A stretch of DNA of 64,000 nt from positions 59,753,543 through 59,817,542 of the forward strand of contig NC_066314.1 of the NCBI RefSeq assembly GCF_022539315.1. The letters run 5' to 3'. Position 1 is the stretch's first letter. Each line of letters starts with the position of its first letter. The notes beneath the pieces are model-generated. The model did not search any database. It worked only from the letters and a program-made list of their open reading frames with translations, and was not told where the DNA came from. Positions 13,801-25,981 of the stretch are shown here, piece by piece. Position numbers and translations under genes: made by a program. This stretch comes from Serinus canaria. Lineage: Eukaryota > Chordata > Aves > Passeriformes > Fringillidae.

Positions 13801-16800
13801 CAGCTCCACAGGAGAGCAGCCTTTGTTAGTGCAGCTCCTAATGTGGTGCAGCTGCTGCCTGCTAGTCTGGCTAGAAATGTCAGGCCACACAAAGACCTGA
13901 GAACAAAACAGGTGTAGAAAGGTTTCCTCTCATCTGATTTTTCAATAGAGGCATTATTACATTTCAATATTTCCATTCCCACTGCTTGCTTTCAGAGCAG
14001 ACAGTGCATAATTTTACCTTGAAACACATCCACTCTCTTATATTCTACTACAGTGAGCTGAAGACACTTGGTATTCTACATTTACACACTGCACATTCAT
14101 TTTATGGGGTAGCATTTTCACTTGCCTTCCACAATACAGCCTGAGAACATTCTAAATATTCATTGAAATAATATCTCTTGTCTCCCACCTCTATCTACCT
14201 CTGTCATATTTCTTCTATCTAAACAAAAAGATAAATAAAATAAATACTTTTATAATAAAATTAGTCTGAATGTTAAATAAGTCCTACAGAGCTTAGCTGC
14301 CATCTTTCTGAAGGGCTTCTAATGATTAAATGAGATTTGGCTTTGTTGAACTCACAATTCCTTGAGTTAAAGAAAGATAATTTTATTTTTTGCACGATTT
14401 CATCAGATTTTCAAAGATAAATTAGTTTTAAAGACAGTTCAATTCACATATTTCTCTCCACTGGTTGGATGAACACATTTGTAGGTATCATCTCATTTAT
14501 ATTTCTCCTATTTCTCTATCAAATTTAAACTTTCATGTTAGACATTTTATTCCTATCCATGAACTCTAGATCAAGTTTAAGACTTTTAGGTTCAGATAAC
14601 AACAAAGAATACATCAGAAATATAAAAGGCTGCAAATGTGGTGGAAGAGGAGTTGCCAGTTTAAGGGGTTTCTTTTACATAGTGTAGGAAGTAAAACTAA
14701 ACAAATTACTATAGTGAAGTATGTAGTTGATAGAGTTGATTTATATTTTTTTTCTCTGTTGGTTTATACTCCCATCTAATCAGTCAGAGCTTAGTATAGA
14801 AAACAGAAGCTGATAGTGATTTTCCAAATGGAAAAACAAAGTAAAATTGACAAAGCTCTTTTCAATATTGCTGTTTTAACTCTCCATGGATCATTTTATT
14901 CAGGCAGCCTTTAGCATTTATTCAAGTGCTCCACAGATTACTTGAAAACCCAAAGTAATTTGCTAGCTAATACATGCAAGGAACAGCTACACTTCCCAAA
15001 CTTTTAGCCTAAACAGTTCATGTGCTCTCAGTTCCCAGTAAGAAGCCCCTGAGAGTTTGCAGGTCAGGCAGTGGGCAGGGCAGGGGCACCAAACCTTGAT
15101 ATTGTTATTTTACTGTCTCATGGCTCCCTGTTGTTTCTTTCATGGGTTTACACACCAGGTCTCCGTGCTGGTGTTTATCCTCTCAGACCCTCAAGCTGCT
15201 GTGGGTTCACAGTTTTAGCTTCTTTACTTTATGGGCTTCTCTAGACCCCTTCCTCATAAATTATTATGGGCAATTATCTGGGGATAAATTCCTCTGAAAT
15301 TTATCCCCAGATTTTGTAGCTGGGCTGCATTGGAGCCAAGCCTTGGGCTACAGGGAGCTGCATCCTTTGTCAGAGGAATTCAGGGGAGAGGCTTGCAGCT
15401 AAAAACATGTTTGTGCTCTGTTTATGTACTTTTAGCAGAGGTAAGTGCAGTGGTTAATCCCACCCTGAGCTATTGTTTCAGGGCCTCTGCAGGTGCAAGA
15501 TCTCACACTGGTTACGTGTGGGCAAAATTGCTGACCTGAGTGAGTTGTGCTTCCCCCTCTGATTCAATTTTGCCTTTACCTTTGAAGCACATGAGGTTTT
15601 CCTTTTAAACAGTGGGAGTACAAATGATAACTCTCCTCATTTTCCTTTTGTTGGCACAGGGGTTTAGCTTCCTGCCCTGTGGAGAATTTTGGATAACTCA
15701 TTGTCAAGACAACCCTCAGCAGGATCAAGGCCTTGCGTGAAAAATTACATTTTCCACAAAGAACTCTTTAAAACAAAGCACAAACACACCAGGCAGTAGG
15801 TGGCAGCTCAGGGTGGTATCTGATGACAGAACATTTCCACAGGGAAAGAACCTGAACTACAATTGCTCTGTTCCATGAAAATCATTAGGTGTCTTTTCTT
15901 CACAACAGTTGGTTTTCATCATCTCTTTTTAATTGTATTGAAATAATTAATGCAAAATGAAAGTAAAAATTAGAAAAACTAGGAGGGAAGAAAACATGCC
16001 AAAGTCTTCTGAAGAGATGAAGGGGTTTGAAGGAGCTGAATAGAGCAAAAAGGAGCCCCATGCCATAAATTATGTTGGCCAGTGATTTGGAACAGAGAGC
16101 ATGTTTAATCCTGTGAGACTGCAACACCTTGCATGATGTACAAGTGCCTCACAGACAGAAATTATTGTCACCATTTATAATATAAATGACCACATCTGTG
16201 TAACAGAGTTTGTTACTAGATAATTCCTTATCTGGGCTCAAAAATTAAATTGTATAACCATAGCAGCACAACAGCTCTCTTGGCAATAGAGCTGCACAGT
16301 TGTTGAACTGAAACAATTCTCTGCAAGGTCCTTAGTAAGAGACCTCCAAAATGCAACATATCCTGTGCAGCTCTGCTCAGCCATGGCACCCACAAACCTA
16401 GTGGTCTGTGCAAACCACTGTTTGCTCTTTGTGCATGTGAGAAAATAATTTTTCTCATTTTAAATGTTACAGCTCTTCTTATATGTGCTTCCACTAGAAA
16501 TCCACTTTATAACAAAAACCCTGGGCTTTTTGAGCAATACAGCTGCCAGAGCATCCACAAACACTCTGAGCAGGGTGATGAATAATATTGGATTTGCCTC
16601 TTAAAGATAAGATTGTCTGAGAAGCCACTTGGTTCTGAGGTTTTGGTCACTTCAGACTCTGCTGGGAGAGCTGTGAGGAGCTGTGAAGCTGTGCTGGCTC
16701 TTTCTCACACAAAGCACATAAGCCATATTCTGCAGGCTGAAGCTTTTCCAATTTGTGGATGTCTTTGGCCATATTAAGAGGAATTTGAGAAGAGCTTAAG

Positions 16801-17129
16801 GAGAATTAGAAATCCTTATTCAGAACCCAGTAGCTTAGCTGCTGGTTATTATTCTGAGCTGCTGGTTTTTCTAATATCAATTTCAATGATTTTCATTTCA
16901 GAAGAATCATCTTAATAACACATTGGGAGCAGGAATAATATATGGAACTGTTTGGAGGCTACTGGCTTAATAAAAATAATTTCTGTTCAGCCCATCTATT
17001 CTGCTAGATTTTTTTTTACAGCTTTCTTTCTTTTCGATAATCTATCCCATATTTCTTCTGGTAAAATTGGAATTCATCAGACATGAGTTTTAATTCCTCC
17101 TCTAGAGACAATGCATCCTTTCTCTCTGC
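10831..17129. other. AT-rich DNA, no gene seen
   Basis: No open frame stands out and no splice-consistent exon was found. There are simple T and A runs (for example around 12,298-12,310). The start of array homology at about 17,130 is the right-hand limit, where GC content rises visibly. Confidence 0.55.
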
Positions 17130-20100
17130 GCCTTTTCTAAGAGAATAATCCGTGTCTGTGTGGCAACAGCTTACTCATGAGCCATTTCCCTTAACATACT
17201 CTCAGTTGAAGGAATCTGGAATTCTTGCCCAGCTCCCTTCTGGAGCCCTGAGTGATCTCACAGGATCTCTGTCAGTGGGAGGATGGAGCATTTAGCTGTC
17301 CATCTTCCTCCTGTGTACAATGACAGTTTGTCCTTTCGTGCTCTCTGTGCAGACACAGAGAAGAGCAGAGAGGGAAGGGGCCGGACCCAAGCCTGTGCCC
17401 CAGAGCTGAGCCTTGCCTGCAGCCTGAGGGTCTCCTGTAGTGCCACGAGAGCTGTTCTGTCCTGCCTTCCTTTGCAGCTGAACCTGTTGGTGAAGGTGAT
17501 CTGGCTTCCAAGCCCATGACCTGGACTGAGCCTCTGGGATATGGGCAGGGTAGGTTATGGCCTTTCCCCTGGGAGAGCTGCCAGCTCAGAGCCCAAAGTT
17601 CGGCCAGGGGACGATCGCTGCAGGTGCCAGGACAGAGCCATGAACTTGTGTGCCCTCGCCCTGTGCCATCCCATCACTGCTCCTGCGGCTCAGTGGTGCC
17701 CATGCAGATGAACAGAGATGACAGAAGGTTCTGTGGCTGTTGAGTTACAGGTGTGTATGCAGAGAGGACTTCTCAAGCTCCTTTGCTGGTTCCTCCTCAC
17801 AAGCTCAGCTCCCATCACACGGGTGAGTAGTGTGTCCCTGCTGACCAAACTGACTGGGCCTGCTTTTTGTGGGATCCATTCATGGGAAATGGAACCCTGT
17901 TGCTCTAAGGACCTCCAGTGGGAAAGAACAAAGCTACAGGACACAAGAAACCCCATGAGCCATCCAAATACATGAGCCAAATGCTGAAGGAAAAGCAGCA
18001 GGCAGGACAAGGTGGGTGCATTCCCTCAGCGTTAACCAGGGGTCAACAGCCGAGAGCTTTGGCGGCACGTCTGGACACGCTGTGCCCGGCACAGCAGGAA
18101 GGGAAGGGATCCATGGAAGCCTCGCTGCCCGACTGCTGCTTCCACACCCTGCAGGGCTGTTTCCCAGCCTGGCCTGGCTGCAGCTTCTCCCCAGCCTCTG
18201 CAGGAAGGAATTTGACAGCAGCTGACAGGAAGCCCAAACTGCACCACAGGCATGAGATCCCCTGCAATTTCCCCATCTCCAGGCAAATCAAAAGGGGCAG
18301 CTGTTTGGAGAACAGAGGGCCCTGGCCGAGCCAAAACTTTTATAGGGACTTCCTGATTCTTAACCATGTCTTTGACAAGCATTGGCTCTTGAAGATGCCA
18401 CCTCCCCAATGGGGAACAGCCCCACCTAATCGAGCAGTGCCTCATCCTTTCTCCAGAAGCAGATGGAGAATCTGTGCTGAAGCCTCAGTTTCCTGGAGGA
18501 AGGAATGGCTCATTGGCAGCCTCTGCTGCAGGAAGGGAGGCGATGCCAGGCACAGTCACAGGAGGTAATTGCTGTGCCTCTGGGCCTGAGCCCTGCTGAG
18601 GCTTGAGCTGCCCTCTCTGCTCCATGGCAGTGTGGGCACAGCCCGGACAAGATGGGCACAGCCCAGAGGAATTACCCAAGCAGGCTCAGGGCACTCGGGT
18701 ACTGAGCTGTCCTGCTGGGGTCCTTCCCTGGGAGACACGTCCTGAAACCTGGGAGCAGCTGCATAGGGTTGGGAAAGGGCAGAGGGGGAGAGCAATCCTG
18801 CAGTGGGTCCTGAGAAGGCTATGTTCCCCTGGACTGCAGCATTAGTCCCTGGGGAAAGAGGGATGGAGAGATAGACAAAGGTAGGAAGGTAGGGAAAAAA
18901 GGCAGGATGGACAGTGGGACCGGTTGATAGTTGTCGCACGGCCTGCTGCAGTTTTCCCCAGGGTTTTAACAAGAGTTTCAGCTGTGGGAGTGAAAGCCCG
19001 CAGGGCCCTGGGCTGCTTAAGCCACCCCACCTGGAATGTCACACAGGGCATGGAAAGAGGCTGGAGAGTGACCAGGAGCGTGCCCAGGGCTCCCCAGGAC
19101 CCTGTGCACCTTTGGCCATGTCCTTTCATATGGCTCCCTCGGCCTTTACCAACCTCCTTGCAGTGCCCAATTCCCAGAGGCAGAAGGGAATCCCAGCATT
19201 CCCTGAAAAATATTCTCATCTGTGCTCCGTTCTAGATGAGGTTGCTGGGAAGGCTTCTCCATTAGATTGGTTGAATAAAGTTTTGAAGCCATTGGAACCT
19301 CCTGCAGCTATGTTCTCACTGCCCCACCAAGGAATATTGTTAACAACTTGGCAGGAACCAGGTAACAGAAGCTTCTGTGGCTGTTGAGTTACAGATGTGT
19401 CTGCAAAGAGAACTTTTCCTGACCATTTGCTGATTCCTACATGGCAGCCTGGCTCCCATCACAGGGGTGAGTAGTGTATCCCTGCTGACCCCACAGGCTG
19501 AGCCCTGCTTTTGTGGGATCCGTTCCAGGAATATGGAACTACTTTTTGTGAAGGTCCTCTGAGATGGAAGAACAAAGCCACATGGCACAAGAAACCCCAT
19601 GAGCCAAACAAAATCCTGAAACAAATGGTGACAGAACTGCACAAAGAGAATGGAGAGAGCATTTCCCTCAGCCTTGTCCTGGGGCTCAGCAGCTGGGGGC
19701 TTTGGCTGCACATCTGGACACGGCGTGCCCAGCACAGCAGGAAGGGATCCATGGCAGCCTCACTGCCCCACTGCTGCTTCCACGCCCTGCAGGGCTGTTC
19801 CCCAGCTTGGCCAGGATTCAGCTTCTCCCCAGCCTCTGCAGGAAGGCATTTGGCAGCAGCTGACAGGCAGCCTAAACTGCACCACGGGCATGAGATCCCC
19901 TGCAATTTACCAGTCCCCAGGCACATCCTGAGGGGTGACTGCTTGGAGGAGGGAGGGCCATAGCCAGCCCCAAGGGCCTGGGAGGATCAGGATTTTCCTG
20001 ATTTTTATCCATGTCTTGGACAAGTATTGCCTCCTGAAGAGGCCGCCTCCCTGATGTGCAATGATTCCAGCTAATCCAGCTGTGCCTATTCCTTTCTCAA

Positions 20101-22595
20101 GGGATGGACAGAGAGGCTCTATGGAAGGCTGCATTTCCTGCAGGGAGGGAGGCGATGCCAGGCACAGTCACTGGAGGTAATTGCTGTGCCTCTGGGCCTC
20201 AGCCCTGCTGAGGCTTGAGCTGCCCTCTCTGCTGCTTGGCACTGCGAGCACAGCCTGGACATGACAGGCAGAGCCCAGAGAAATTATCCCGAGCAGGCTC
20301 AGGGCACTTGGGTACTGAGCTGTCCTGCTGGAGTCCCTCCGTGGGAGACATGTCCCAAAACCTGGGAGCAGCTGCACGGCGTGCCCGTGGTGGGGAAAGT
20401 GCAGAGGGGGAGAGAAAGGCTCCAGTGGGTCCTGAGAAGGGCCTGGCTGGTTGCCCTTGGGCTGGGGAAGCTGTTCCACAGGCAGGTGGGGAAGCAGGAG
20501 AGAGTGACAGAGGGACAGAGGGTTAGTTGTGGCACTGCCTGCTGCAGATTTCCCCAAGCATTTAGTGAGGGTTTCCTGAGTGGGAGGAAGAGAGCCCCAG
20601 GGCCCTGGGCTGCTCCAGCTGCCTCTCCAGGGATGTTCCACGGGGACTGCAAAGAGTCTGGACAGTGACCAGAAGCCACAGGCTCCCACAGCACAACCCA
20701 ACCACCTTGCAATACCCAGTTCCCTAAAAAAGAAAGGGATCCCAGCACACCATGGAAATGGTAGTGTAGGATCTGTGCTCCCTTCTAGATTGGGATCATG
20801 ACTTGGATTATTTGGAAATACTGGTGTATCTTGGTTTGAAGACCTTGCCAGATGCTGGAGACAAGTTCTCAATGTACATTTCCTGACAGAATAATTCATG
20901 TCAATGTGGCAAGACCTCATTCATGTGGCATTTCCCTTAAGTTCCACTGAAGGTTAATCAGTTCTGGAAATCTTGCCCTGCTCCCTTCTGGAGCTCTGAG
21001 TGATCCAACAGGATAGCTTTCAGTGGGAGGAAGGAGCATTTAGCTGTCCATCTTTCTCCCATGTGCAATGCCAGTGTGTCCTTCCGTGTCCTCTGTGCAG
21101 CCACAGAGAAGAGCAGAGAGGGAAGGGGCCGGGCCCAGGGCTGTGCCCCGGGGCTGAGCCTTTCACAGCTCCTCTGCCAGCCCCAGGGATCCTGAGCTGC
21201 TCCTGCTGCCACTGCCAAGCCCTGGCCTTGCCTGGGACTGGGTTTAGAGCTGCTGGCAGATCTAGGGGCTCCTTCCACCCCAGTGTGGGGCCACTGCAGG
21301 CATATGGTCCACCTGCTCCTGCTCCTGAGTGGAATGCAGAGCTGAGGGAGTGCCTTGGAGGGCACCAATCACCCAGGTGCCCTCACTGCCACTCGGGTCT
21401 GAAGGAAAATCTTCAGCAGTGTCACGGGACCTGTTCTGTCCTGCCCTTCTTTGCAGATGAACCTGTTGGTGAAAGTGACCTGGCTTCCCAGCCAACGTTC
21501 AGGATAAAGCCTCTGGGATATTGGCAGGGTAGGTCAAGGCCTTTCCTCTGGGAGAGCTGCCAGCTCAGAGCCCAAAGCTCAGCCAGGGGGGCATTGCTGC
21601 AGGTGCCAGGACAGAGCCATGCACATGTGTGCGCTCACCCTGTGCGATCTCCTCACAACTACTGCTCAGCAGTGGCAGCTCTTTGGAGGAGGGTGGGCCC
21701 TGGCCCAGCCCCCAAACCCTAACCCCAAAGCCCCGATGTTTTGTGAATCTTATTCCCGTTTTTAATAAGCATGACACGCTGAAGATGCAGCCAAAAAAAA
21801 AAAAAGGGAATTTTTCTATCAGATCCAGCTGGGTTTTTTTGTTTCTCCAGTGAGGCACCAAAATGAAGGACAGAAGGAGATGTTTCCCCAAGGAAGCAGA
21901 GGCTGATTGGCAGCCCCAGCTGCAGGAAGGAAGGCCATGCCAGACACGGGCACAGGCACAGGAGGTAACTGCTGTTCAGGGATCAGCCCTTGTCGGGGCT
22001 GTGTGGCAGCAGCTCTTTCCCCAGGGCCTGCCCTTGCACGGCAGGGCAACAGCCACAGCTGGAGGCACCTCTGGAGGCTTGGAGGCTTCTGGAGCTCGTT
22101 CACAGCCCCGGGGAAACAAGACTCGTGCACCAACGTCCCTCCCGCTGCAGCTGCTCCGGAGCTGGCCCTGAGTGCCCAGAGGCCCAAGGCACAGGAGCAG
22201 CCCCGAGCGGGAGCCCTGCCATGAGCCCAGGGCCAGAGCCAGCCCTGGCTCCCGACTGGGCAGGGGCTGCACTGGGTCCTGACAGGGCCTGACTCTTTCC
22301 CCTGGGGCTGGGGGAGCTGTCACGGGGCAGGGAGGGACAGGGCTGGCAGGGGCTGCTCAGGGATGGGTTTGGCACCTGTGCCTCGAAGCAGTGACTGCCC
22401 AAGCAGCTGCGCCGCACCGGGCTCTCCTCCCGGCCTGCTGGGCTTTGCTGGGAGGCACAGCCTGTGCCAAGGGGCAGCAAGGTGCCTGCAGGCCCCGGCT
22501 CTGGGGGAAAGGGAGAATGTCCTGCCCGGATCCACCATGCTGCCAGCTCAGCAGTGCAGCACAGCACGGGCTCACGCTCCCCATTGCTCCCACAG

Positions 22596-22761
22596 GTGCA
22601 GCCTGCACCACAGCACGTGTTCCTGATTCCCAGAAGGGCCCTGGAAAGGGTTTCTCTAAGGGGAGAGGCTGCTGGCTAGGGCTAATAGCCGGCCTACTTG
22701 TTTTGGAGCTTATCTTCACTTTATGCTGTGTGCGAATTTGGAATTGCTGGAAGAGAAAACA
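22596..22761 (+). pseudogene. Gene A transmembrane exon
   Basis: The exon enters in phase 1 after CCCACAG and leaves in phase 2 at CA|GTGAGT. It encodes a short juxtamembrane stretch (ACTTARVPDSQKGPGKGF), a hydrophobic segment GLIAGLLVLELIFTLCCV and the basic anchor WKRK. Reading through the donor gives an immediate TGA. The exon itself is open; it is marked as a pseudogene because its parent copy is damaged. Confidence 0.6.
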
Positions 22762-23290
22762 GTGAGTGTTTTCTTCATCTTTCCCTCAAACTGCATATTT
22801 TTACCATCTAATGTAGACAGGAAACATTTATAGTGAGACTGCAGTGGAGGTTTGGCCAGTCTGTGACTGTCCAAATAACTCTGCTGAGGGTTCTGCTGCT
22901 GCCCAGTGCTTTCTGTGGCCTCTTCACTGCTGGGCCTTGTCCTGGGGGCCCGCTGGGGCTGCAGCCAGTGCTGGCTCCCAGTGAGCCTGCCTGGCTAAGA
23001 GCAGCCCCAGGGGTACAGGGCAGAGGCAAAGCAAGGTGGGAAGGAGAAAGAGCAGGGACGAGCTTGCCCTGGAAAGGCAGAGGCGCTCTGGGGCCCGCTC
23101 CTGGCCAGGGACCCTGCCCAGAGCCGTCCCCTGCTCACCGGGGCCGTGAGGGGCAGCTGTGCAGCTGGGCCAGGCTGTGCCAGCAGCTCCAGCTGTGCTG
23201 GGGAGCCTTGCCAGCTCTGGGCCCTGATGTGCAGGAGGGTCCCTGTGTGCCACTGGCAGCTGTGGCCTCAGCCACCTCCTCTCTCCACAG

Positions 23291-23528
23291 GAGCAGCTCT
23301 ACAGAATCACAAGACCGGCCAAATAACTCAGGCAGGGAGAACTGGACCCGTCATCTTGCATCTCCATGCCAGTGTTCGGTGTCTGTTCTACAGCTCCATT
23401 ACAAGCTTATTGCTATGGACATGCTGGTTACACCAGCACCCAGAGCAGGACCCTCTGTCCCCAAAGGTGCTGGCCCTGGTGTCCAGCCAGGCCAGGAGGT
23501 GCAGCCCTCCTTCCAGGGAAGGGCCTGA
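23291..23528 (+). pseudogene. Gene A terminal (cytoplasmic tail) exon
   Basis: Joined in phase 2 to the transmembrane exon, this reads about 79 codons from SSSTESQDRPNNSGREN to PSFQGRA and a stop. It contains LHYKLI, which fits the loose ITIM pattern [ILVS]-x-Y-x-x-[ILV] and also the YxxPhi sorting pattern. A single such match is weak evidence. A one-base deletion in gene B moves that copy to another frame. Confidence 0.45.
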
Positions 23529-24070
23529 GTCCAGAAACATCTTTGGGCTTCAGCTATTGCTGTCTGTGTGCTACCACCAGCACTGGCAGAGCTGTATGTT
23601 TGAGCACAGCCATGGGTGAGCAGGCAGCGGCTGGGCATGGGCCTCCTGAGAAAAAGCGACCCCATTTTCTTCATTTTATATTATTACACAGCAGAATTTT
23701 TTGGAAATATTTAGAAATATTGTTTTGTAGAAAAAAATACCCAAATGCTTCTTCCCTTTTCCAACAATAGTTTAGGATTTGTCAAAGTAGTTTTAGAATT
23801 CTCAGAAATTTAGAACACTTTTACACTTGGAGAATAAAAAAAAATCTGCATTTCATTGGTAATCTTTACTCTAAGAAGAACTAAGTCGTTGAGATTTTTA
23901 CCTAGTGACATCAACCAACGCCTTTTCCCTGATACTTTCTGGGATTTCTAAAAAGCTCACCTCCCAGTCTTCAGAGGCAGACGTTAAGCACAGTGGGAAT
24001 CTCCTGCTTCGTAGGAGGGTCCCTGTGTGCCAGCCGCAACTGGGGCCTCAGCAATCTCCTGTTTCAACAG

Positions 24071-24308
24071 GCGTCCATCTGCAGATTCACAGGAGTAGCC
24101 AAACACCTCAGTCTGGGACACCTGTACCAGACCTTCCCCATCTCCATGCTCAGGCCCAGTGTCCCAGTCACAGCTGCATTACCAGCTTATTACTGTGCCC
24201 ATGCTGCCACCATGCAAACAAGGTCCTCTCCCCTGAATGCCCTGGCCCTGCTCTCTGGCCCCTACTGAAGGTGGGCAGGGCTTGGCCAGGCTCTTCTGTT
24301 GCAATAAA
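24071..24308 (+). other. Second tail-like exon and 3' UTR with polyadenylation signal, gene A
   Basis: 24,000-24,250 is a diverged duplicate of the tail-exon region at 23,220-23,500, with its own acceptor (TTTCAACAG before 24,071). Joined to the transmembrane exon in phase 2 it would encode only QRPSADSQE and then TAG. AATAAA at 24,303-24,308 is the likely polyadenylation signal, and it is shared with B (37,001) and C (40,790). Confidence 0.45.
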
Positions 24309-24939
24309 GAGATGGAGCTGTCACCCCAGTGTCCAGGTAGCAGCAGCAGCAAAGCCCAGCCAGCACCAGCCCTGGCTGAGCTCCATGCCCAGGGGCAGCC
24401 GTGGATGCCCACGGTGTGGGCAGGCAGGAGCCAGGCAGGGGCTGCTGTGAGCAGTGGGGGAGCCCATGCTGAGCGTCCCTGAGCTGAGGGCACATTTCCT
24501 TCCCTGGGATCATCTGGGCCTGGACCTCCTCAAGTGGCATGCCCAGGAAAAGAGGGAAGCCATCAAAAGCTTGTGAGTCACGCAGGGACGGGGTGCGCCT
24601 TCCTCCCCTGTTGGGTAGTGGGCTGATTGAAAGAGGCCTCTGGGGAGTGCGGCGAACAGGAGCGCGCCAACAGGGCCATGGCACGTCTCTGAGGGGCAGC
24701 TCGCCAGGCAGTTTGCACAGGCAGGGCAATCAGGCAGCGTTGCAGGTTTTCTTGCTAGTAAGTTTTACTTTGTGTTGCTTGCAGTGTTTCTGTTGGTTGG
24801 TTGGTTTTGGGGTTTCTGGTAGTAATGGTTTTTACGCAATTGAAAACTGTAGTTAGTACAAGTGTATGTAACCAGATGCAACTTTTCAAAAAGGATGTGT
24901 CTTTCCAGACCCATTCCTGTGTAGTGTTTATGCTTAGCA

Positions 24940-25590
24940 GTGGTTTCAGAAGGCATTGCAGAGAAAAGCTGCCTGCGCTGTGAACAAGTGAACGGTCTCC
25001 TTTCACTGGTGGCCAAGCTTGGGGAAGAAATTGGAAGACTATGGATTATCAGGGAAAGTGATTGGGAAATAAATTGGCGGAGTTCAGGAGGCCCACCAAG
25101 GGTCAGAGGACTCCTATGCTGCCCACTGTCAGGCAATAGAAGGACACCTGCTAGATGAAGGGGAGTGGAAATGGTCCCTGCACAGGGAGGTTATGATAAA
25201 AATTCCTCCCAACCCCCATCCCCTAGCCAGGTGCCACTTCAGAAAACGTATGAGCCCTCGGATCTAGAGAGTCAGTCAGACAATTTAGAAGAAAATTGTC
25301 TGCCCAGTGAGCCTCCCAATTATGATTAATTTGTAAGATGGATTGCCACCTCTATTATTAAAAAGGAAGGAACGGTAATCGTAGTGGGTGATTCCCTTGT
25401 GAGGAGAACAGAGGGCCCCATATGTCAACCAGACCCACCCCACAGAGAGGTCTGCCGCCTCTCTGGGGCCCAGGTACAGGATATCCCTGAGGGACTTCCT
25501 GGGCTGATTCAGCCCTCTGATTATTATCCACTGCTGATACTCCAAGCTGGCAGTGATGAGATTGAAAAGAGGACCATCAGGACAATTTAA
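24940..25590 (+). pseudogene. CR1 ORF1 remnant (coiled-coil and GDSL-esterase-like parts)
   Basis: The first part (24,960-25,158) reads LRCEQVNGLLSLVAKLGEEI, a leucine-rich segment matching what I know of the CR1 ORF1 N-terminus. It ends at a TAG (25,156). The second part, in the same frame, includes VIVVGDSLVRR (about 25,375-25,405), the GDS(L) block of the esterase-like domain of CR1 ORF1, and continues to 25,587. In-frame stops between the two parts show the copy is dead. Confidence 0.75.
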
Positions 25591-25981
25591 AGGCACTTTA
25601 GGGCATTGGGACAAGTGGCTGATAGGACAGGGGCACAGGTGGTCTTTTCCTCAGTCCCTTGGTGGCTGAGAAAAACAGTGAAAGCAATAGGAGAGCTCAC
25701 ATGATCAGTGGCTCAAGGGTTGGTGTCATTGGCAGAATTTTGGATTCTTTGATCATGGGGCAGCTTTTGGAGCACCTGGCCTGCTGGAACCAGATGGACT
25801 CCATCTGTCTGTTAAGGGCAAAAGGTTTTTAGCTCCTGAGCTAGCAGAACTTGTTGAGAGGGCTTTAAACTAGGTCTGAAGGGGGAGGGGCATGCAGATG
25901 GGTGGTCTGGAAGCAGGCCCGAGGGTGGTAAGCCTGAGTTAGGGGCGAAATCAGCAGCCCAGCTGAGGTGCATGGATACCA

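Larger units (their letters stand above)
17130..24569 (+). pseudogene. Array gene A: partial copy of an unrecognised type I membrane protein gene
   Basis: This is a near copy of 29,850-37,285 (gene B), offset by about 12.7 kb. By comparison with B, its exons are 17,478-17,549, 17,751-17,822, 17,910-18,011, 18,457-18,564, 19,236-19,307, 19,395-19,466, 19,554-19,652, 20,102-20,176, 20,789-20,860, 21,457-21,528, 21,851-21,964, transmembrane exon 22,596-22,761 and tail exon 23,291-23,528. The signal-peptide exon and exon 2 are absent, because homology begins after them. Damage: the donor after 19,307 reads CT instead of GT, the donor after 19,652 reads GA, the donor after 20,860 reads AC, and exon 21,851 has an in-frame TGA at 21,904. 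The transmembrane exon encodes GLIAGLLVLELIFTLCCV followed by a basic WKRKQ stop-transfer. Function unknown; probably a 5'-truncated pseudogene. Confidence 0.6.

Noticed and set aside
18631..18770. Possible extra exon after the ADGE-type exon (reads GHSPEELPKQAQGT)
   Set aside because: A proper acceptor is present only in gene A; in the other copies the AG or the frame is lost and no consistent donor follows. Treated as intron.
20168..20920. 250-codon minus-strand open frame, and many similar ones in 17,000-44,000
   Set aside because: The array is GC-rich, so stops are rare on both strands. These frames ignore the splice sites and exon boundaries that agree between copies.
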